Under the pieces are notes generated by a model, which was given only the letters and a program-made list of their open reading frames with translations, had not been told where the DNA came from and did not search any database. Of a DNA stretch of 64,000 nucleotides, positions 8,643-16,640 are shown piece by piece; position 1 is the stretch's first letter, and each line of letters begins with the position of its first letter. The stretch lies in NCBI GenBank assembly GCA_965238045.1, contig CBDEGU010000005.1, positions 1-64,000 of the forward strand, given 5' to 3'. This DNA is from CBDEGU01 sp965238045. GTDB taxonomy: Bacteria > Acidobacteriota > Terriglobia > Bryobacterales > UBA6623. Made by a program: the position numbers and the translations under genes.

Positions 8643-10253
8643 ATGTCAAGCAAAGGCATCGCAGTCCTCACCACGGTCTTCATGCTCCTACTTATCAAGC
8701 TGGGTGCAAGAGCGGAGGGGCCGGTATGGTCCGTGGATTCATCGTCGGAATGGAAGCGGGCCGCAACGATGAGCGGAGTGCAGGTGCGAGACAGTCGCTT
8801 GGTACTCGACGGAAGCCGCAACGGACAGTGGAGCAGCAACTGGCACGAATGGGGCCGCAGTGTGGATGCGGCCCGGGTCGACGTGGATGCGTCCATGAAC
8901 TTGTTCGACAACAAGACGATCAACGTCGTTGTCGACGGCTCGGAAACTCCGTTCACCGACGCCGACCAGGTTCCTCACGACTGGTACGGGCGGTGCATGA
9001 TCGCCATCGTGGATGACAACCGCTGGGTGATGGCGATCCGCTCCGGCGTAAACCACATCAGTTGGCAAGACCCGGACGCGATCCACGTCCTTACCTCCAA
9101 CGACGAGGGACGGAGTTGGAGCAAGCTCGACCAGTGGTTCGACGGTACGCCCATTCGCGGAATGCCCTTCGAAGATGGGCATACTCACAGCGAGCCGGGG
9201 CTCTATCGAATGCCCAATGGCGATCTCATCCTGCAGTTCTGGCGCACGAACTACGTGTCGGGGACGAGGCAGCTTCGCTCCACCGACAACGGAAAGACTT
9301 GGCTTCCGGATATCGATCGAATCAACCTCAAGGGAGCGAGCGGAGCCGATGGCAGCAGGGCGATCGGCACAGAAGATTACTTCGTCGACCCGGAGAATCC
9401 GTCGGACGTCTACATGGCGTTTCAATATTTCCACTATGATTCAAAGGCGGGTACCCTAATCGCCCGATCCAGCGACAACGGCAAGAGCTACACCTTCCTC
9501 AGCTGGATCGGACCCTTAGCCGGCGAGGACGATCCGGACTCCGGGGCGACGTTCGAGCCGGCGATCGAGTATGTCGGGAATCGGACGATCGTGGCAGTCA
9601 TGCGAGACGCTGCCGGCAACCGACACACGTGGCAGTCTGTCAGCACGGACATGGGAGCCTCCTTTTCGCCCCTCGTCGAGATCTCTGACCAAGTGAAGGG
9701 AGGGGTACCGAACGGGGTCTGGCAGCGAGCGAGACTCTACAAGGAAAGCAATCCGTACTTTCAGTTCAACAATAAGCTTGACTACTCGAAGGGCGAAGGG
9801 CGGTTGTGGGGTTTCGGCTTGCACAGCAACGGTGGCGGCTACACGCGCAAGCCCGTGGTGTACTGGTCTGATGACGACGGAAGGTCGTGGAATGGTCCGG
9901 AACTGCTTCATGGGACGATGAGCCCCGGCACCGACACGGGCTACGGCGACTTGAAGCGCAGAGTGGACAACACCTTTGTGGCAGCCACCTACTACGCGAC
10001 CCGAGACTCCAAGGTGGCCGATGTTGAGCAATACACTTTCGGTGGAGATCGGGTGAGCCTGCGCGTCGAAGTCGACCGCGACGGGGATGGGTCGCCGGAC
10101 GCGAATTCGGGGTGGCGCGACGTCTACGGCGGCCGGAATACGCTTTCCGTGAGTTTGTTCGCCGCTCCGCGTTGGCGCCTGAGTCTGTTACTGAGCGCCA
10201 CCGAGACTTCGGGATCGCCGGAAGTAAGTAGTGTCGTGGTAACGCCGCAGTGA
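8643..10253 (+). CDS. Secreted sialidase-like protein with BNR/Asp-box repeats
   Basis: A 536-residue protein with a Sec signal peptide (GIAVLTTVFMLLLIKLGARA) and five Asp boxes of the form SxDxGxxW: SNDEGRSW (152), STDNGKTW (213), SSDNGKSY (276), STDMGASF (334) and SDDDGRSW (409). This is the six-bladed propeller signature of exo-alpha-sialidases and related glycosidases. Asp boxes are structural, so the substrate cannot be read from them; other propeller enzymes are possible. It has no good ribosome site of its own and sits 2 bases after the kinase stub, so it is probably driven by the captured kinase promoter. Confidence 0.75.
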   Translation: MSSKGIAVLTTVFMLLLIKLGARAEGPVWSVDSSSEWKRAATMSGVQVRDSRLVLDGSRNGQWSSNWHEWGRSVDAARVDVDASMNLFDNKTINVVVDGSETPFTDADQVPHDWYGRCMIAIVDDNRWVMAIRSGVNHISWQDPDAIHVLTSNDEGRSWSKLDQWFDGTPIRGMPFEDGHTHSEPGLYRMPNGDLILQFWRTNYVSGTRQLRSTDNGKTWLPDIDRINLKGASGADGSRAIGTEDYFVDPENPSDVYMAFQYFHYDSKAGTLIARSSDNGKSYTFLSWIGPLAGEDDPDSGATFEPAIEYVGNRTIVAVMRDAAGNRHTWQSVSTDMGASFSPLVEISDQVKGGVPNGVWQRARLYKESNPYFQFNNKLDYSKGEGRLWGFGLHSNGGGYTRKPVVYWSDDDGRSWNGPELLHGTMSPGTDTGYGDLKRRVDNTFVAATYYATRDSKVADVEQYTFGGDRVSLRVEVDRDGDGSPDANSGWRDVYGGRNTLSVSLFAAPRWRLSLLLSATETSGSPEVSSVVVTPQ

Positions 10254-10406
10254 TTCCAAGACATCCTCGCCTGACACCAGGCGGCGCCGCGCTTCTGCTG
10301 CGGCCCCCTTTGGCACGTACTGGCGCGGCCTCCGACTCCGAGCTGCTAGGGCACCGCTCACATCAGAGGCGTCGCGGTGCTACGATCGGAAAGCTCAACG
10401 GAAGCG

Positions 10407-10439
10407 TTGTTACCACCAGGTATCCGGTAGCGGTACAAT
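10407..10439 (+). promoter_or_regulatory. Kinase-type promoter 2, nearly leaderless
   Basis: TTGTTA (10407-10412), spacer with AGGTATC and GCGG, and TACAAT (10434-10439) 10 bases before the ATG at 10450. It matches promoters 1 and 3 in arrangement and in the ACCAGGTATC block shared with promoter 1. Confidence 0.5.
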
Positions 10440-10449
10440 TTCCCTATCG

Positions 10450-10617
10450 ATGATCGGCCGAACCATCTCCCACTACAAGATCCTGTCCAAGCTCGGCGAA
10501 GGCGGCATGGGCGTCGTTTACAAGGCCGAGGACACCAAGCTGGCCCTCGCGGGGCTGGGCGGCGTTAATGAGCTTGAGTTCGGACAGCTTGCGTTGCTGG
10601 ACGGCCACTTTAGCTAG
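10450..10617 (+). pseudogene. 5' stub of a second Ser/Thr protein kinase, 55 codons
   Basis: It reads MIGRTISHYKILSKLGEGGM, then GVVYKAEDTKL, and departs from the kinase family right after AEDTKL into ALAGLGGVNELEFGQLALL and a TAG at 10615-10617. This is a clean break of a kinase gene fused to unrelated DNA. The remaining 10254-10406 and 10618-10727 hold nothing recognisable. Confidence 0.75.
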
Positions 10618-10727
10618 CCCGCTGCATCGCGTTCTTCACAATCTTGGCGCCGGGCTTGGTACCGGGGGAAGGTCGGCGACGACGGCGCTTTGTTTTCTTG
10701 GTCTACTCTAAGGCCTATCAGTAGGAT

Positions 10728-10823
10728 CTAAGTCCAATGTTTTCAATGATTTCTTGGCACTGCGAACCGTGGCCCTACTGAGTCCCGCACGACACCCGTG
10801 CGTGTTGAAAACATTGGACTTAG
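10728..10823. repeat. Perfect 19-bp inverted repeat around 58 bp
   Basis: CTAAGTCCAATGTTTTCAA at 10728-10746 is exactly inverted at 10805-10823. The 58-bp interior has no ORF. It could be a small non-autonomous (MITE-like) element or the joined ends of a lost insertion sequence. No clear target duplication flanks it. Confidence 0.6.
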
Positions 10824-10861
10824 TTCTCGATTTGCGGTCCAGATGGTGACTAGCATCGCTT

Positions 10862-11587
10862 TTAGTAAAGCAACTCTTCGAGCGGCACTATTCTGAGGCC
10901 GTCCGATTTGAGTTTATCGAGTAGCCAGGGAAGCATTTCGACAGTCGCTCTGGGCCGATCCGAGCTTGGATTCTTATCGTCACCGTCGTGCAGAATGATG
11001 ATCGCTCCTGGCCGGACTGTATCCAAAACGGTCTTCAATTGGGTCTCGGCGTCTTTTGTCGGATCAGGAAATGGTAGCGTTCCGTAAACGACCTCCAAAC
11101 CGTGACTGTTGACCATTTGCCACAATGGTCGCCCCATCTGGCCGCCCGGTGAGCGGAAGAAGCGGGGTGAAGTACCCGTTTCGATTCTGACCGCCTCTTG
11201 GGCTCGTGTGACCTGACCCTCCTCCACCGACGTGTAGAGTCTGTGCAGCCCTTTGGTTGCTTGGAATGAGTACGTGTGGTTGCCGATTTCATGCCCTTCG
11301 GAGGCCATCCGCTTGATAGTCTTACTGTACTTCCTGACTTGGATACCCATAACGAAAAACGTCGCCAGAACTTCGTGGGCTTTGAGGATGTCCAGGATAG
11401 CCTCAGTGTAGCGGGATGGTCCATCATCGAAGGTCAGGCTCACGCAGTTACCCGAGGCTTGGCCATGCCAATGTGTATTGCCCCCCATCGAGTAAGGCCA
11501 CAGCCATTCGATCGGTGCTGAAACAGTTTCGACGGCGACTACCGGGACCGTCAATCCGAAGAGCAACCTCCTGGCCCAGGGTTTCAT
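10862..11587 (-). CDS. Polysaccharide deacetylase (NodB domain), membrane-anchored or secreted
   Basis: A 241-residue carbohydrate esterase family 4 protein that would remove N- or O-acetyl groups from chitin-, peptidoglycan- or GlcNAc-type polymers. An N-terminal hydrophobic segment (LLFGLTVPVVAVETVSAPI) suggests export. Motifs in order: TFDDGP (52-57, catalytic base and metal Asp), H99-x4-H104 (metal ligands, HEIGNH), RSPGG (145-149) and ILHDGD (198-203). All key residues are present. It lies opposite in direction to the surrounding cargo. The 293 bases upstream, to the IS1595 element, hold no supported gene. Confidence 0.88.
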   Translation of the reverse strand: MKPWARRLLFGLTVPVVAVETVSAPIEWLWPYSMGGNTHWHGQASGNCVSLTFDDGPSRYTEAILDILKAHEVLATFFVMGIQVRKYSKTIKRMASEGHEIGNHTYSFQATKGLHRLYTSVEEGQVTRAQEAVRIETGTSPRFFRSPGGQMGRPLWQMVNSHGLEVVYGTLPFPDPTKDAETQLKTVLDTVRPGAIIILHDGDDKNPSSDRPRATVEMLPWLLDKLKSDGLRIVPLEELLY

Positions 11588-11880
11588 GCTGCTTCCTCCT
11601 TCTCGGTTCCCTCAGCTCGAGTTGTTCATGGCCACTGGGCCATTCCCTTATCCACCGCTCTGGATAAGCATTTCCGCCGCAAACCGATCGAAAGCATCGA
11701 ACCAGGATTACCGTTTTGGCCATCCCGGCACGGATAGCATAGCCGAGCCAAGGCTGCGGTGCAACGTTTTTCGCACTGCTTTCACGTTCGATCCTGCCGC
11801 CCCGCCCACAACATTTGACAATATCTCGTTCTCGGTCAGTGATACTCCCTTGAGGCGGAGCCGACGCCGTTATTCAACCA

Positions 11881-12870
11881 GATGGGTATTCACTTGACTC
11901 AGGTGACCACAAGATGTAGGATCTTGGAAAATGGAAGATTATCCGCGGAATCTGGCCGAGGTCGAGGCGCGTTTCGCCAACGAGCAGGCCTGTCGGGAGT
12001 ATCTGTGTCAACTCCGCTGGCCGGAGGGTTTTCGTTGTCCGCGATGCGGGCATGACAAAACCTGGGCGGTACGCACGGTGCTGCTTATTTCAAGACACCC
12101 GCAAACCGCTCCAGAGCTGGTTTCGAGCCATGTGGTGGCTCACCAGCCAGAAGAACGGGGCCAGCGCACTGGGATTGCAACGAGCGTTGGGCCTGGGCAG
12201 CTACAAGACGGCCTGGACTTGGTTGCACAAGCTCCGGCGCGCTATGGTACGGCCCGGACGCGACCGGCTCAGCGGGCGCGTTGAGGTTGACGAGACCTAC
12301 TTAGGAGCCCTGGAGGAGGGCGTGCGGGGCCGCCAAACCGACGCGAAAGCGCTGATTGCAGTAGCGGCCGAGGAAGATGGCGCAGGCATCGGACGAATTC
12401 GGATGCGCACGATTCCGAACGCCTCCGGGGACAGCTTGATGGCCTTCGTTGGCGAGTCGGTCGAACCCGGCAGCGTGGTCCACACCGACGGTTGGCTGGG
12501 TTACGGGCCACTCGAAAGCGACGGCTATCGCCACGAGGTGAGCTACCTGGACGGGCAACCGGCGCGGGCCTCGGAACTGCTCCCCCGCGTTCATCGCGTG
12601 GTGTCGTTGCTGAAGCGCTGGATACTGGGTACGCATCAAGGAGCCGTCAGCCACGAGCATCTCGACTCCTACCTCGACGAATTCACCTTCCGCTTCAACC
12701 GCCGCAAGTCCAGAAGTCGAGGCAAGCTCTTCTACCGCCTGGTGCAGCAGGCCGTCGCCGTCCAACCGGTGCCCTACAAGTCGCTGGTCGGAGGCACCGC
12801 AACACATGCTACGGACAACCACAACATGTAGGGGCTATTTCAAAATACCTGAGTCAAGTGAATACCCATC
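11881..12870 (+). mobile_element. IS1595-family element with 24-bp inverted repeats and 8-bp target duplication
   Basis: The ends are perfect inverted repeats: GATGGGTATTCACTTGACTC begins the left end at 11881, continuing AGGT to 11904, and its complement occupies 12847-12870. TTCAACCA is duplicated at 11873-11880 and 12871-12878; 8 bp is typical of IS1595. The 990-bp element carries a defective transposase, so it is fixed unless helped in trans. It landed at the end of the desaturase gene, whose stop codon lies in the right duplication. Confidence 0.9.
11931..12831 (+). pseudogene. IS1595-family transposase, internally deleted and frameshifted
   Basis: The first frame (from 11931) gives the N-terminus with the first zinc-ribbon knuckle, GFRCPRCGHDKTWAVRT. 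Near 12080 the text jumps to a second frame that begins inside the domain, LFQDTRKPLQSWFRAMWW, and runs to 12831. The second CxxC knuckle and the following TSVTAGT-like stretch are missing, about 16 residues by my memory of the family, so this is a deletion plus a frame change rather than programmed frameshifting. The DDE core is otherwise clear (VEVDETYLG, VVHTDGWLGY). Confidence 0.85.
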
Positions 12871-12871
12871 T

Positions 12872-13489
12872 TCAACCATTTTGAAATCCTGGCCGAACGC
12901 GAGGACCCTTATCCGACAAAACACCCGACCCAGTACGACCTGTGACTGGATCAACACTCAGGTCCGGGCGTCGGCGCACCCGAAAGAGGACCAAGATCAA
13001 CCTCTCAAGAAGGGTCCATAGACCGACGGCGTCAAGCAAGGGGTTGAGGTAGTTGGTCACCACACAGTAGTGGCTGGTCTTGCGACCTTGATGATGGAGG
13101 ACGTGATGGTGTGCCGACTGAACGAGGCCGACGTCCTGGAGGACAGAAACGAGGCGGCCGTTTTCCCGGCGGCTCCGATGCGCCCACTTGTGAATCTCGT
13201 TGGCGTTGACGCCGATGGCGACGACCAGTATGACCTCCCAGACCAGGCTGTTCAACAACCACGCCACAAGGAGTGCGACACCCCCCATCACCAGGAGAAC
13301 GTCCGCGCTTTGGAACCAGGTGTGTCTCGTGAAGTGGGTTGGTTGATGATGGTGGAGGATGTTGGGCCGAGTGATCAGCTTCCCGGTGATCGGCCAATGC
13401 TCCCGTCCGTAGGCATCCTCCAACCAGTGGAAGAACCCCGATAGAAAGTCCGCGATGAGTACGCAGGTGACGGCTTTGATAAGCACCAT
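12872..13489 (-). CDS. Lipid desaturase of the TMEM189/CarF (plasmanylethanolamine desaturase) type
   Basis: An integral membrane, histidine-rich diiron enzyme of about 205 residues. From the ATG at 13489 it has a first helix (LIKAVTCVLIADFLSGFFHW), then HHHQPTHFTRHTW, two more hydrophobic segments, NEIHKWAH, and HHHVLHHQGRKTSHYC followed by VVTNYLNPLLD. The spacing of His clusters matches the family that makes the vinyl-ether bond of plasmalogens and that includes CarF of myxobacteria. The frame is open further upstream to 13912, but that part has no family likeness. The stop lies inside the IS1595 target duplication, so the insertion spared the gene. Confidence 0.8.
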   Translation of the reverse strand: MVLIKAVTCVLIADFLSGFFHWLEDAYGREHWPITGKLITRPNILHHHQPTHFTRHTWFQSADVLLVMGGVALLVAWLLNSLVWEVILVVAIGVNANEIHKWAHRSRRENGRLVSVLQDVGLVQSAHHHVLHHQGRKTSHYCVVTNYLNPLLDAVGLWTLLERLILVLFRVRRRPDLSVDPVTGRTGSGVLSDKGPRVRPGFQNG

Positions 13490-13690
13490 GGTTTTCCCCA
13501 ATCTGTTAGTTCGCGATTCGAGCGCAAAGAAAGCAATCGAGACGCCATTCGAAGCCTTCTCGCGGACGGCTTTGTGAATCACGGCGTTACGACGTTCAGG
13601 TAGGCTGGAGCGGGCGCTAGCGCACCGGACTGCCGACACACAATGACCAGGCACTGTACCTAAGATGTACACCCAGGGCGAGCCCGGTTG

Positions 13691-14000
13691 TTTAGGCACG
13701 CGTTTGCAGCAATCGCCGGGGTAGCTGCCGATGAAAGCGAGTGGATTCGGATCACTGCGGGTCAAACCGACTGTCGCAGTTGGTGGGCACCGGCCGACAA
13801 CCTGCTTTACTATCTTTCCGAGCGGGACGGTTTCCTTTGCATCTGGGCACGCTGGCTGGATCCCTCCACTAAGCACCCGCTCGGAGAGTAATTTGCGGTC
13901 AAGCATTTCCACGGCTTGCCAAGCTCGCTGTCCCCCGGTTACGGCCTTGCACCCGCCGGCTTGTATTTCGGGTCAGAGGAAACGACCGGGAACATCTGGC
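13691..14000 (+). pseudogene. Decayed 3' end of a Ser/Thr kinase with TolB/WD40-like C-terminus
   Basis: The plus strand reads EWIRITAGQTDCRSWWAPAD, then NLLYYLSERDGFLCIWARWL, DPSTKHPLGE, a TAA, and in the same frame FAVKHFHG ... ETTGNIW. This is the conserved tail of kinase-beta-propeller fusions common in acidobacteria. The gene is cut at 14000/14001 right after TGNIW by the left limit of IS91 copy 2. No kinase domain is present upstream; the nearest kinase 5' ends in the same direction are at 8443 and 10450. Confidence 0.7.
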
Positions 14001-14104
14001 CGAAGCCGCTGGCGCGGCAGAGGTGAAGGGGAGGCCGGCGAGTGGGGAAGGATTGAAACTTTGTTGAGGTAGAGGAATAATGAGCGACCGAGAGGAGGTC
14101 GTTC

Positions 14105-14979
14105 ATGACCAAGCTACGTCAGAAGATGATCCAAGACCTGCGGCTGCGCAGCTATTCGCCGCAGACGATTCGGAGTTATACCAAGGCCGTCGAGGATCTC
14201 GCCCGCTACTTCGGCAAGTCGCCGGAGCAACTGGGCCGAAGCAGATTCGCGAGTATCAGCTTGACTTGATCGAGCGGCGTAAGCTGGCCGGTGCGACGTT
14301 CGGGGTGCGCACGGCGGGGCTGAAGTTCTTCTACAGCCAGACACTCGAGCGACCCTGGGTTGTCGAACGCATCGCACGGCCCAAGGTCCGGCGTCGCCTA
14401 CCGGTCGTGCTGAGCCGTGAAGAAGTGACGGCGCTGTTGGACGCCGCGGTGAACCTGAAGCATCGCGCGATCCTCGCGACGCTCTACGGAGCCGGGTTGC
14501 GTCTCGACGAAGTGTTGCAACTCGAAGCGGGGGACATTGACTCGCAGCGGATGGTGATCCTGGTGCGCCGCGGCAAAGGAGAGAAGCCACGCCAGGTGAT
14601 GTTGTCTCCCAAGCTACTGGAGTTGCTGCGTCTGTACTGGCGCTGGGCGAAGCCGAACGAGTTGCTGTTTCCCGGCCGTATCCACGGCGCCCAGCTGCGG
14701 CCCTCGGGGGTACGGCAGATCTGCCAAAAGCTTGGTCGCCAGGCAGGCATCCGCAAACCGGTGAGCCCGCACGTGCTGCGGCATTCCTTTGCCACGCACT
14801 TGCTGGAAGCGGGGACGGATCTGCGCACCATCCAGGTCTTGCTGGGGCACGTCAGTCTCAAGACGACGGCGCGCTATCTGCATGTCTCGGAATTGCGCCT
14901 GCGCACGACGCAGAGCCCACTCGAAGCACTCGAGATTCGCGAAGCGCTCACCGACGACGGGGACCGGCGCCGGCGATGA
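14105..14979 (+). pseudogene. Tyrosine recombinase of IS91 copy 2, frameshifted
   Basis: Compared with copy 1, CTGGGCCCGAAG has become CTGGGCCGAAG near 14231-14238, a one-base loss in a C run. The true N-terminal 44 residues are therefore out of frame with the rest. The catalytic domain stays open through the frame that begins at an ATG at 14080, which would give a 299-residue protein with a scrambled core-binding domain. All catalytic residues survive, but the protein is probably inactive. Confidence 0.8.
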
Positions 14980-16181
14980 GCCGGCATCGGCTGGAAGTGG
15001 CCGATGTCATTCGCCAACACGAAGGGGAGTTGCTCGAGCGCTGGGGACACCGCCTCTCCGCTCGTCAACGCAAGGCCCTTCGCGACATCGGTTCGTGTCG
15101 CAGCGCCGCCCAGGGCGCTCACATCGAACAGTGCGATTCTTGCTCGCAGGAACGGATCGCGTACAACTCGTGCTCGAACCGGCACTGTCCGAAGTGCCAG
15201 TCGGCGGCGCGTGACCGCTGGCTGGGGGCACGGGCGCAGGAACTACTTCCGGTGCACTACTGCCATGTTGTGTTCACCGTGCCAGGGGCCCTGGCAATGT
15301 TGGCCCTCCAGAATCAGCGACTCTTCTACCGTCTGCTGTTCGAGGCGGCCTCTCAAAGCTTGCAACAACTCGCTCGCGACCCCAAGCGTTTGGGCGCCCA
15401 GATCGGCTTCTTCGCCGTATTGCATACCTGGAACCAGATACTGCTGCCTCATCCGCACCTGCACTGCGTCGTACCGGCGGGAGGAATGGCGCTCGACGGC
15501 AGCCGATGGATCCGCTGCCGCAAGAAGTTTTTCCTGCCCGTACGGCCTCTGAGCCGCTTGTTTCGCGGCAAGCTCTTAGACGGTTTGCGGCGGGCGTTCG
15601 AACACGGCGAGATGGAACTCGACCGGCAGCTGGCCCCGCTGACGAAGCCCGAACGTTTTCACTCTTGGCTGCGAGAACTGAGAACAACCGAGTGGGTGGT
15701 CTACCTCAAGCCGCCCATGGCCGGACCCGAACAAGTGCTCAAGTATCTGGCTCGTTATACCCATCGCGTCGCCATCTCCAACGGTCGCTTGCGGTCTCTC
15801 CACGACGGCCGCCTGCGCTTGTGTTTTCGCAACGCGAAGAACAACCACCGTATCGAGACGATGACGCTCGACGCGGTCGAGTTCCTGCGGCGCTTTCTGC
15901 TGCACGTGCTGCCGAGGGGTTTTGTCAAGATCCGCTACTACGGTTTCTTGGCTCATCGCAGACGCGCGGCGGGCTTGGCCCGCTGCCGGGAACTCCTCCA
16001 GGCGTCCGCGACGAGGGAAGTTTCCCCTGCCTTGTTGAGCAAGGAGCAACGGCGAGCCGTGGAGCGCCGCTGCCCGCTGTGCGGCGAGGGAAGGCTGCGC
16101 GTGGTCGCATGGCTTTCGGCGCTGGAACTGGCGCTACGCGCCGGGGACATGGCCCTGCCCGAGGCTATCGACTCCTCATGA
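14976..16181 (+). CDS. IS91-family transposase, copy 2
   Basis: A 401-residue HUH/Y2 transposase nearly identical to copy 1, with the same zinc cysteines, HPHLHC motif and YLARYTHR tyrosine pair. Differences include L212M, K234E and R384G. The frame is intact, so this copy could still move, although its partner recombinase is frameshifted. Confidence 0.92.
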   Translation: MSRHRLEVADVIRQHEGELLERWGHRLSARQRKALRDIGSCRSAAQGAHIEQCDSCSQERIAYNSCSNRHCPKCQSAARDRWLGARAQELLPVHYCHVVFTVPGALAMLALQNQRLFYRLLFEAASQSLQQLARDPKRLGAQIGFFAVLHTWNQILLPHPHLHCVVPAGGMALDGSRWIRCRKKFFLPVRPLSRLFRGKLLDGLRRAFEHGEMELDRQLAPLTKPERFHSWLRELRTTEWVVYLKPPMAGPEQVLKYLARYTHRVAISNGRLRSLHDGRLRLCFRNAKNNHRIETMTLDAVEFLRRFLLHVLPRGFVKIRYYGFLAHRRRAAGLARCRELLQASATREVSPALLSKEQRRAVERRCPLCGEGRLRVVAWLSALELALRAGDMALPEAIDSS

Positions 16182-16520
16182 CCCCTCACCGTCTCTTCGC
16201 CAACGCAACGCTGCGACGCGCCGTCGCCAGGGGGTGCTTCGCACTCCTGCGCCTGGGTCTTTCCGCGGAGCTGATTCGCCCGCCTGCGAGGACTTCGCGG
16301 CTTCCATACATCAAAGCAATCCGGGCGATCCAAGCCACGTTCTACTCCCGAAAGGTCCTACTCCTCCTGCCCAACGACCAAGCCAATCCCTACAATCCAC
16401 ATAGCCGATCCTGAGCCCGGCATCCTCCAACAACCCCTATCGACAATGCGGCGGCCCACGCTGCCACTGCCTCTCTCCACCGCCCTTCGCCCGCCGCACG
16501 GTCGATACGGTCCTAAGGTG

Positions 16521-16550
16521 TTCTCGCCATCTATACCAGAGCGGTATAAT
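16521..16550 (+). promoter_or_regulatory. Kinase-type promoter 3 with consensus TATAAT
   Basis: A TTCTCG/GCGG-TATAAT arrangement, the -10 at 16545-16550, 9 bases before an ATG at 16560 that begins MIGRTGSH, the opening of the kinase family. The kinase reading is lost within eight codons, but the frame runs straight into the next gene (MSWTR at 16641). The promoter now appears to serve that hydrolase gene. Confidence 0.55.
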
Positions 16551-16640
16551 CTTGGTGTCATGATCGGCCGAACCGGCTCGCACTTAGAATCTCGACAATA
16601 CTCGCGGGGACACAACCCGAGTGCACGAGGAGGAGATCCC

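Larger units (their letters stand above)
14001..16522 (+). mobile_element. IS91-type element, copy 2
   Basis: Second copy of the 2.52-kb unit at 5882-8404, same orientation, with scattered substitutions and one deleted base. It again ends at the edge of a kinase-type promoter. The two copies are direct repeats 8.1 kb apart and could recombine to delete the DNA between them. Confidence 0.8.

Noticed and set aside
11931..12831. Programmed frameshifting in the IS1595 transposase
   Set aside because: The second zinc knuckle is absent, so this is a deletion with frame change; no slippery sequence is seen at the junction.
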